A DNA stretch of 7,874 nt from positions 1-7,874 of the forward strand of contig URKV01000086.1 in assembly GCA_900548565.1 (NCBI GenBank). The letters run 5' to 3'. Of this stretch, positions 1 through 5,738 are shown piece after piece. The stretch's first letter is position 1; each line of letters begins with the position of its first letter. This stretch comes from an uncultured Collinsella sp. (GTDB lineage Bacteria > Actinomycetota > Coriobacteriia > Coriobacteriales > Coriobacteriaceae). The notes under the pieces were generated by a model that ran no database searches, had not been told where the DNA came from, and saw only the letters and a program-made list of their open reading frames with translations. A program made the position numbers and the translations under genes.

Positions 1-43
1 TGCTCAGGAGTCTCGTGGGCTCGGAGATGTGTATAAGAGACAG
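1..43 (+). other. Illumina Nextera i7 adapter with Tn5 mosaic end (synthetic contaminant)
   Basis: These bases are library-preparation sequence, not genome. Positions 25-43 are the 19-base Tn5 mosaic end used in Nextera tagmentation. Positions 10-24 (GTCTCGTGGGCTCGG) are the Nextera read-2 adapter. Positions 2-9 (GCTCAGGA) match, from memory, the reverse complement of i7 index N704 (TCCTGAGC), and the T at position 1 fits the last base of the P7 part of the oligo. The run therefore looks like an untrimmed adapter fused to the contig end. Genomic sequence begins at 44. The adapter happens to be open in the frame of the downstream gene and supplies a false ATG at 15, giving the artefactual N-terminus MGSEMCIRDR. 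Confidence 0.97.
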
Positions 44-386
44 GGGCCTAGGCGCCGCAGCCGGCATCGCCTCCAACATGGCGAGCACTCGCGCCCCGCA
101 GCGCCCGCTCGCCCAGCTCGTCGACGTCGTGAGCGGCGAGAGCCATAGCATCACCTCCGCACAGGTGACCATCGGTCGCGAGCGCTCAGTTTCCGACATT
201 GCCCTGCGCGACCCCAACGTGTCGCGCCGCCACGCCCAGCTCACCTTTACGGGCTCGGATTGGTCGATCGAGGACCTCAATTCCACCAACGGCACGCTCG
301 TCAACAACCGCCGCATTACGCGCTGCCCGCTGCGCAACGGCGATCTGCTGACGTTTGGCCTGAGCACCTTTGAATTTAGGGGATAG
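44..386 (+). CDS. fhaA: FhaA-like FHA-domain protein, C-terminal part (5' end missing)
   Basis: This is the C-terminal part of a phosphothreonine-reading protein. The visible 114 or so residues are a short Ala/Arg-rich linker followed by one FHA domain (about 165-380) ending at the stop. The FHA signature is complete: Gly-Arg at 174-179, SDIALRDPNVSRRHA with the Ser/His pair, and the loop DLNSTNGTLVN. In actinobacterial FhaA the FHA domain is C-terminal and follows a DUF3662 domain and a variable linker; those would lie upstream and are cut off by the contig end. There is no genuine start codon in the window, and the ATG at 15 lies in adapter. The gene ends 6 bases before the next start, so it is very probably co-transcribed with it. 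The name fhaA rests on position next to fhaB and pstP; the FHA domain itself is certain. Confidence 0.85.
378..383 (+). promoter_or_regulatory. Ribosome binding site for the fhaB-like gene
   Basis: AGGGGA ends 9 bases before the ATG at 393 and lies over the last codons of the preceding FHA gene. It supports 393 as the start and tight operon spacing. Confidence 0.7.
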
Positions 387-392
387 TCGCTT

Positions 393-809
393 ATGAACAT
401 CGATATCGTCCTTTTTGCAGGCCGCATCGTCCTGGTCGCCCTGCTCTATATCTTCCTGTTCGCCGTCATGAAGACCGGCGTGGGACTTGTGCGCGGGCAG
501 CGCCGCGACTCGGCCATTTGGACGATCGATGTGGACAAGGGTCCGCGCGGTATCCGCGGCATCCACGTAGACATGCTCGGCCCCGTCATCGTCGGTCGCT
601 CGCCATCTTCGGACATCTGCATCAACGAACCGTTCGTCTCGGCCTCGCATGCGCGCTTTTCGCTGCAGGGCCCGGCGCTCATCATCGAGGACCTCAACTC
701 GCTTAACGGCACGCTCGTCAACGGCCGCCAGCTCGTGGAGCCCGCAACGCTGCGCGAGGGCGACGAAGTCCAGATTGGCGACGTGGTCATGAAGGTGAAC
801 CGTCGATGA
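393..809 (+). CDS. fhaB: FhaB-like membrane-anchored FHA-domain protein
   Basis: The protein has 138 residues, near the usual size of FhaB (FipA). Residues 5-27 form one hydrophobic segment, probably a membrane anchor, followed by a basic patch (RGQRR, 34-38) that would keep the rest in the cytoplasm. An FHA domain fills residues 60-137: Gly68-Arg69, Ser72-Ser73-Asp74, Ser83 and His86, then DLNSLNGTLVN (100-110). The core phosphothreonine-binding residues (Gly, Arg, Ser, His, Asn, Gly) are present. The flanking residues differ from the neighbouring FHA domain: SASH instead of SRRH, and SLNGT instead of STNGT. Mycobacterial FhaB is reported to link PknA/PknB signalling to septum proteins, and a similar adaptor role is inferred here. 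The start has a good ribosome binding site, and the stop overlaps the phosphatase start by 4 bases. Confidence 0.9.
   Translation: MNIDIVLFAGRIVLVALLYIFLFAVMKTGVGLVRGQRRDSAIWTIDVDKGPRGIRGIHVDMLGPVIVGRSPSSDICINEPFVSASHARFSLQGPALIIEDLNSLNGTLVNGRQLVEPATLREGDEVQIGDVVMKVNRR
792..798 (+). promoter_or_regulatory. Ribosome binding site for the phosphatase start at 806
   Basis: AAGGTGA lies 7 bases before the ATG at 806, inside the 3' end of the fhaB-like gene. With the ATGA stop/start overlap (806-809) it argues that the long phosphatase start is real. The later in-frame ATGs at 1487 and 1562 show no comparable site. Confidence 0.65.
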
Positions 810-2719
810 TCGACGAGGAGAACAAGTCCGCAACTATGACCGAGGCACCGGCCGCCGCCACAGCTGCGCCGGCCCACGCCGCTCCGGCGGGCTCCGCACC
901 CGTGGAGCCCGAGGACACCGTGTTCTCCCTGCCTCTTTCGCATGTAACGCATGATATTTCGGATCTCGCCGATAACGAGGACGGAGAGGATGCCGTAGCG
1001 GCGCCCATCGGCGCACATGCTGCGGAACAGCCCACAGCGCCCGAAGCAACCCCGGCGCCGGCTCACTTTGCAGAGCCCGTCGCCGCGGCAATCAACGAGA
1101 GCGCTGCGGTGTTTGCGGCACCCGAGCCCGCCGCGCCGGCGTTTCCCATAGCCCCGGCATCCGAGGTTGCGCCCGCGTCTACGCCGGCGCCCGAGGCAGG
1201 GCCATCCCCCGAGGACGGCCCTGCGCCCGCAAGCGAGTCCGATGCCGTGGCCGAGCCCGCCGCCCAGTCGCAAAGCACGCCCGCGCCGTCGCACTTTTCG
1301 ACGCCCGAGTCTATAGACGTCAGCCCGCAAGACGACGAGTCGACCGCCCGCATGTCCGAGGAGCCCGACTCCCCGGACACCGGCGATTCCGAATCAAACG
1401 CCGAGACCGACACCGTCTCTCCCGGTGACACCGCCGAAATCGACGTTGCCGCCGTTGAGGCCAAGCTCAAAGACCCCGGCTCGACCATGAGCTTTGAACC
1501 CCTGACCGAGGAGCGCATCGAGACCGACTCGACCTATGATGCCGGTACCACCACGCAACTCATGTGGGGCGCCCGCTCCGACGTTGGCTGCGTGCGCCCG
1601 CACAATGAGGATTCCTACCTGGTGCAGTCGCCGCTCTTTTGCGTATGCGACGGCATGGGCGGTCACGCCGCCGGCGAGGTAGCCTCTTCCATCGCCGTCG
1701 AGACTATTGCCAAGACGGCCCCGCAGTCCGCCGACGCAGCGCGCCTGGCCGCAGCCGTCGAGGCAGCCAACGCCGCCGTAATCGAGGCGGCCCTGAACGG
1801 CCTGGGCAAGCCCGGCATGGGCTGCACAGCCACCTGCGCCTATATCGAAAACGACACGCTCGCCATCGCCCACGTGGGCGACTCTCGCGCCTACCTGCTC
1901 CACGAGGGCACGCTCATCCGCGTGACCCGCGACCACTCCTACGTGGAGGAGCTCGTGGACGCTGGCGAGATCACGGCAGACGAGGCTCGCGTCCACCCCA
2001 ACCGTTCGGTCATCACCCGCGCACTGGGCTCGGACCCCGCCATGTATGCCGACCACTTCACTCTGCATATCGAGGAAGGCGACCGCCTGATCCTGTGCTC
2101 CGACGGCCTCTCGAGCATGATTCCCGATAGCGATATCGAGAACATCGCCACGCAGTCCTCAACCGCGCAAATCTGCGTCGACAACCTAGTGGACGCGGCG
2201 CTTGCCGCCGGCGGCCACGACAACGTGACCGTAGTAGTCGTTGACCTGGTTGACGATGGCGTTATGCGCGAGGCGCAGCGCGTGCGTCGCCGCAACGTTA
2301 CTATCGCCGCCATTCTGGCCCTCGTCTTTGTGCTGGCAGCTGGCATCTGGGCCTACACGGGTGTCACCGGCTCGTACTACCTGGGTACCCACCAGGGCAA
2401 TGTCGCCGTCTGGCGCGGCCTGCCCGGCAAGCCGCTCGGACTCAAGCTCCACTGGCTCGAAAGCGAAACCAGCATCAAGCTATCCGACCTGCCCGAAGAC
2501 ACGCAAAACCGCCTCAAGGCGGGCATTCCGCAAACAAGTGTCGACGATGCGCAGGACACGATATCCAAGTACCGCCACCAGATCGACGAGGAGCAGACCC
2601 GCCAGGTGATCGACGCGCAAACGATTCGCGACAACACCAATCAGGGATCGACCTCCGAATCAGATTCCGAGAAAACCGCCGAACAGTCCGCCGAGGCCGA
2701 AGCCTCCGATAAGAATTAG
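806..2719 (+). CDS. pstP: PstP-like PP2C Ser/Thr protein phosphatase with long N-terminal extension
   Basis: This metal-dependent phosphatase reverses Hanks-type kinase phosphorylation. Residues 1-245 are low-complexity, rich in Ala, Pro, Ser and acidic residues, and probably disordered. A PP2C domain covers about 252-482, with its metal-binding motifs intact: RPHNED (264-269), CDGMGGHAAGE (281-291, metal-binding Asp282), HVGDSRAY (356-363), CSDGLS (431-436) and GGHDNVT (469-475). A basic stretch (QRVRRR) precedes one membrane helix at about 498-519. Residues 520-637 would lie outside the cell: a small conserved part beginning GSYYLGTHQGNVAVWRGLPG, as in PstP, then a Ser/Glu-rich tail. PstP family members are about 500 residues and normally start close to the PP2C domain, so the 245-residue extension accounts for the extra length. 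The start overlaps the fhaB stop (ATGA), suggesting translational coupling. The catalytic assignment is secure; the physiological substrates (kinase, fusion protein) are inferred from context. Confidence 0.95.
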   Translation: MIDEENKSATMTEAPAAATAAPAHAAPAGSAPVEPEDTVFSLPLSHVTHDISDLADNEDGEDAVAAPIGAHAAEQPTAPEATPAPAHFAEPVAAAINESAAVFAAPEPAAPAFPIAPASEVAPASTPAPEAGPSPEDGPAPASESDAVAEPAAQSQSTPAPSHFSTPESIDVSPQDDESTARMSEEPDSPDTGDSESNAETDTVSPGDTAEIDVAAVEAKLKDPGSTMSFEPLTEERIETDSTYDAGTTTQLMWGARSDVGCVRPHNEDSYLVQSPLFCVCDGMGGHAAGEVASSIAVETIAKTAPQSADAARLAAAVEAANAAVIEAALNGLGKPGMGCTATCAYIENDTLAIAHVGDSRAYLLHEGTLIRVTRDHSYVEELVDAGEITADEARVHPNRSVITRALGSDPAMYADHFTLHIEEGDRLILCSDGLSSMIPDSDIENIATQSSTAQICVDNLVDAALAAGGHDNVTVVVVDLVDDGVMREAQRVRRRNVTIAAILALVFVLAAGIWAYTGVTGSYYLGTHQGNVAVWRGLPGKPLGLKLHWLESETSIKLSDLPEDTQNRLKAGIPQTSVDDAQDTISKYRHQIDEEQTRQVIDAQTIRDNTNQGSTSESDSEKTAEQSAEAEASDKN

Positions 2720-2726
2720 AAAGGGA
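2719..2726 (+). promoter_or_regulatory. Ribosome binding site deciding the ATG at 2736
   Basis: The purine run containing AAGGGA ends at 2726. An in-frame GTG at 2727 directly abuts it and leaves no spacer, while the ATG at 2736 has a normal 9-base spacer. The fusion gene therefore starts at 2736 rather than 2727. Confidence 0.75.
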
Positions 2727-2735
2727 GTGCCGCTT

Positions 2736-5606
2736 ATGAGTCGCCGCAACACCGAGCTGCTCTTGCTCATCGCCTCGGCGTTCCCCGTCATCCTGCTGTA
2801 TGCGATGTACGTCCTCACCGCGGGCGCTGCCATCTCCTTTGAGACGCTCGCCGTACCGATCGGCCTCTTTGCCGCCTTCGCCGCGGCACATATCGCCGTG
2901 CGCATCTTGGCGCCCGGCGCCGACCCCGCCATCCTACCCATCGTATTTATACTTTCGGGCATCGGCATCACGTTCGTGACGCGTCTCGCCCCCGCTCTCG
3001 CCATCTCACAGCTCATCATCCTGTTTGTCTCGGTGGCCCTGATGGTGGGAACGCTTGCACTGGTCAAAAACCTCGACGTGGTCATGCGCTACAAGTACAC
3101 CTTTGGCATTATCGGCATCATCCTGCTGATGCTGCCCATCTTTATCGGCACCACGATCTCGGGCTCCAAGCTGTGGATTCGCATCGCGGGCTTTACCATC
3201 CAGCCTGGCGAGTTCGCCAAGGTCTTTGTCGTCCTGTTCCTGGCCGGCTACCTAGCCGAAAACCGCGAGCTGCTCTCCATCTCCAACCGCAAGATCCTGG
3301 GCTTTAAGATCCCTCGTCTGCGACTGCTGCTGCCGCTGTTTGCCGTGTGGGGTGTGTGCCTGCTCGTCGTCGTCTTCGAACGCGACCTGGGTTCGGCCGT
3401 GCTGTTCTACACCATCTTCTTGCTGATGCTCTACGTTGCCACGGGGCGCTTTTCGTATGTCGTTATCGGCCTTGCGCTCTTAGCCGTTGGAGCCGTGGGC
3501 GCCTACAAGTTCCTGTCGCACGTTCAGGTGCGTTTCCAGGTTTGGGTCGATCCGTTTAAGGACGCCCAGGGCCAGGGCTACCAGATCGTCCAGTCGCTCT
3601 TCTCGCTTGCCGATGGCGGCCTTGTCGGTGTTGGCATCGGCAACGGCATGGCCAACAACATCCCTGTCGTCGAGTCCGACTTTATCTTCTCGGCTATCGG
3701 CGAGGAGATGGGCCTTTTGGGCGGCGGCGCCGTGCTCATCCTGTTTATGCTCTTTGCCGTGCGTGGCCTCACCACGGCTGCCCGCGCAAAGTCCGACCTT
3801 GCCGCCTTTAGCGCCACCGGTCTTACGGCAGCCATCAGCTTCCAGGCCTTTTTGATCGTGGGCGGAGTTACCCGCCTGATCCCGCTGACCGGCGTCACTC
3901 TGCCCTTTATGAGCCAGGGCGGCTCCTCGCTGCTGGCAAGCTTTATCATCGTCGCGCTCCTGCTACGCGCCGGTGACGAGGCGACCGGACGCGAGGCAGA
4001 GCTTACCGGCACCGGCACCATGGCCGCCATCACCGATGATCAGGTCGCATCTGACGCCGCCCCGACGGGCACGCGCTTTGCCACCTCGTCTTCCTACGGC
4101 AGCGGCAGCCATTCCGTCGGTTCGCGCATGCGCCGTCGCCTGCTCGACACGCCTGAATCCGGTGTGCTCGGCCGCGTTGCGCTCGCCAACCGTCTAACCC
4201 GTGCGGTGCTCGCCTTTACGGCGCTGTTCGCCATCCTTATCGGCAATCTCACCTATGTCCAGGTCATCAAGGCCAAGGACTATCAGGACATGCCGACCAA
4301 CAACCACACCATCGCCCGCTCCAAGTACATCCAGCGCGGTTCCATCATCACGTCCGACGGCGTGACGCTGGCCGAGTCGCTGCAGCAGGAGGACGGCACC
4401 TACGTACGCTCCTACCCCAACGGTAACCTGGCAGCGCACGTAGTTGGCTATGTGAGCCAGCAGTATGGCACCACCGCCATCGAGAGCGTCATGAACGACA
4501 CGCTCACCGGTTCTAAGGACTACTCCAGCTGGAACAACGCCATCGCGTCGCTCGCGGGCCAGACCCAGCCGGGCAACACCGCCAAGCTCACCATCGACTC
4601 GCGTATCCAGACGGCGGCCGAGCAGGCGCTCAAGGGCTTTAAGGGCGCTGTAGTGGTCATCGACCCGCGTACCGGCGCGGTGCTCGCATGTGCCAGCTCA
4701 CCCACCTACGACAACACCAACATCGATGCCCTGCTGCAGACGGGCGGCGGCGAGGACGGCTCCATGTACAATCGCGCCATGGACGCGCTGTACACGCCGG
4801 GCTCCACGTTTAAGGTCGTTACGCTTTCCGCGGCACTCGAGACCGGTACCGCCAGCCTGACCAGCACCTACCAGGCGCCCGGCTCCATGGATATCGGCAA
4901 CGCACCGGTCACCAACTATGCCAACGAGAGCTACGGCACCATCAGCCTGCAGCAGGCCTTTGCCGTGTCCTCCAACGTCGTCTTTGGCCAGGTGGCAAAC
5001 GAAGTTGGCGCAAACACGCTCGTACAGTTTGCCAACGCCTTTGGCTACGGCCAAAAACTCGGCCAGGACCTGACCTCCGCGGCCTCCATCATGGCCGACC
5101 CGTCGCTCATGACCGAGTGGGAGACCGCCTGGGCCGGCGCCGGCCAGCCTGTCGGCATGGACCACACGCCCGGCCCGCAGACCACCGTCATGCAAAACGC
5201 CGTGATTGCCGCCGCCATCGCTAACAGTGGCGTGGTCATGGACCCGTACTTTGTAGCCCAGGTACTCGCCCCGGACGGAACCGTGGTCAAGACCACGCAG
5301 TCCCGCTCGCTGGGGCAGGCCGTCAGCTCCGCCACGGCCGACCAGGTCAAGCAGGCCATGCTTGCCGTCGTCCAGTCCGGCACCGGCACCGATGCCCAGA
5401 TCCCCGGCGTCAAGGTCGCCGGCAAGACCGGCTCGGCCGAGACCGGCGGCACCAACGTCAACTCGATGTTCGTTGGCTTTGCACCTTACGATTCACCCAC
5501 GGTCGCCATCTCGGTGGCCTTGGAGGATTACGACAAGCATGACGTCAAGGCCGCCAAGATTGCCGGTATCGTCCTGACCGCGGCGCTTGCCGCGCAGGGA
5601 GCGTGA
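2736..5606 (+). CDS. rodA-pbpA: Fused SEDS glycosyltransferase (RodA/FtsW family) and class B penicillin-binding protein
   Basis: One 956-residue frame joins two cell-wall enzymes. Residues 1-413 are a multi-spanning SEDS protein, which polymerises lipid II into glycan strands. It carries GSKLWI (143-148), FERDLGSA (214-221), WVDPFKDAQGQGYQIVQS (270-287, with Asp272 matching the proposed catalytic Asp), ESDFIFSAIGEEMGLLG (313-329) and PFMSQGGSSLL (390-400). Residues 414-486 form a Ser/Gly- and Arg-rich linker, expected to be cytoplasmic. One membrane helix (about 489-510) brings the chain outside to a short PBP N-terminal domain and a transpeptidase: nucleophile motif STFK (Ser690-Lys693), SSN (745-747) and KTG (897-899). 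The PBP half (about 470 residues) is close to actinobacterial PbpA in size. There is no frameshift or stop at the junction. The operon position, where separate rodA and pbpA genes usually sit, favours RodA over FtsW identity. All catalytic motifs are intact, so both activities are likely. Confidence 0.95.
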   Translation: MSRRNTELLLLIASAFPVILLYAMYVLTAGAAISFETLAVPIGLFAAFAAAHIAVRILAPGADPAILPIVFILSGIGITFVTRLAPALAISQLIILFVSVALMVGTLALVKNLDVVMRYKYTFGIIGIILLMLPIFIGTTISGSKLWIRIAGFTIQPGEFAKVFVVLFLAGYLAENRELLSISNRKILGFKIPRLRLLLPLFAVWGVCLLVVVFERDLGSAVLFYTIFLLMLYVATGRFSYVVIGLALLAVGAVGAYKFLSHVQVRFQVWVDPFKDAQGQGYQIVQSLFSLADGGLVGVGIGNGMANNIPVVESDFIFSAIGEEMGLLGGGAVLILFMLFAVRGLTTAARAKSDLAAFSATGLTAAISFQAFLIVGGVTRLIPLTGVTLPFMSQGGSSLLASFIIVALLLRAGDEATGREAELTGTGTMAAITDDQVASDAAPTGTRFATSSSYGSGSHSVGSRMRRRLLDTPESGVLGRVALANRLTRAVLAFTALFAILIGNLTYVQVIKAKDYQDMPTNNHTIARSKYIQRGSIITSDGVTLAESLQQEDGTYVRSYPNGNLAAHVVGYVSQQYGTTAIESVMNDTLTGSKDYSSWNNAIASLAGQTQPGNTAKLTIDSRIQTAAEQALKGFKGAVVVIDPRTGAVLACASSPTYDNTNIDALLQTGGGEDGSMYNRAMDALYTPGSTFKVVTLSAALETGTASLTSTYQAPGSMDIGNAPVTNYANESYGTISLQQAFAVSSNVVFGQVANEVGANTLVQFANAFGYGQKLGQDLTSAASIMADPSLMTEWETAWAGAGQPVGMDHTPGPQTTVMQNAVIAAAIANSGVVMDPYFVAQVLAPDGTVVKTTQSRSLGQAVSSATADQVKQAMLAVVQSGTGTDAQIPGVKVAGKTGSAETGGTNVNSMFVGFAPYDSPTVAISVALEDYDKHDVKAAKIAGIVLTAALAAQGA

Positions 5607-5738
5607 TGCCCATGATCGAATCGGACACCCGAGGCGCGCCGTGGCCGAAGAGTTAGCGGCAACGCGCCACACGGCCCCAGCGGCCACATCGTAGGTACTA
5701 CACACATCGTTGAGCGAATAGTTATGTTAGGAGCAGGA
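5607..5738 (+). other. Intergenic gap upstream of pknB with imperfect inverted repeat
   Basis: This 132-base stretch is the only real gap inside the gene cluster, whose other junctions are -4, 6 and 16 bases. It contains a 7-base inverted repeat, GTGGCCG (5641-5647) and CGGCCAC (5681-5687), with a 33-base spacer, and a GGCGCGCC palindrome at 5633-5640. No T-run follows, so it is not a convincing terminator. A 16-codon open frame starts at the ATG at 5606, which overlaps the fusion gene's TGA, and ends at 5656; it resembles no family I know. I see no convincing -35/-10 pair. The gap may hold a kinase promoter or mRNA structure, or may be a scar from loss of another gene; nothing in it decides. 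Confidence 0.4.
5729..5733 (+). promoter_or_regulatory. Ribosome binding site deciding the pknB start at 5739
   Basis: AGGAG lies 5 bases before the ATG at 5739. The earlier in-frame ATG at 5724 would place this motif inside the coding region and has only weak purine-rich sequence upstream. Start 5739 gives MEQRVLGGRY, the usual kind of start for PknB-type kinases. Confidence 0.75.

Noticed and set aside
15..44. ATG at 15 as start of the first FHA gene
   Set aside because: The codons lie in Nextera adapter sequence; the peptide MGSEMCIRDR is a known kind of adapter translation, not a gene start.
446..1330. Long minus-strand open frame of 294 codons opposite fhaB and the phosphatase
   Set aside because: It is Arg/Gly-rich without any recognisable domain and lies antisense to genes with clear FHA and low-complexity coding patterns. 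GC-rich DNA gives such shadows routinely.
1394..2068. Minus-strand open frame of 224 codons opposite the PP2C domain
   Set aside because: It mirrors conserved phosphatase codons, has no domain and no supporting ribosome binding site.
2727..2735. GTG at 2727 as start of the fusion protein
   Set aside because: It abuts the ribosome binding site with no spacer; the ATG at 2736 has the correct 9-base spacing.
3975..4193. Assembly error joining separate rodA and pbpA genes
   Set aside because: The frame is continuous through an in-character linker, topology is consistent and there is no adapter-like or repeated sequence at the junction. A natural fusion is the simpler reading.
5606..5656. 16-codon open frame overlapping the fusion gene stop
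   Set aside because: It is too short, has no family resemblance and no clear ribosome binding site of its own. Noted within the gap but not called a gene.
5724..5738. ATG at 5724 as start of the kinase
   Set aside because: The AGGAG at 5729-5733 would be inside the gene; the ATG at 5739 is correctly spaced from it and gives the typical family N-terminus.
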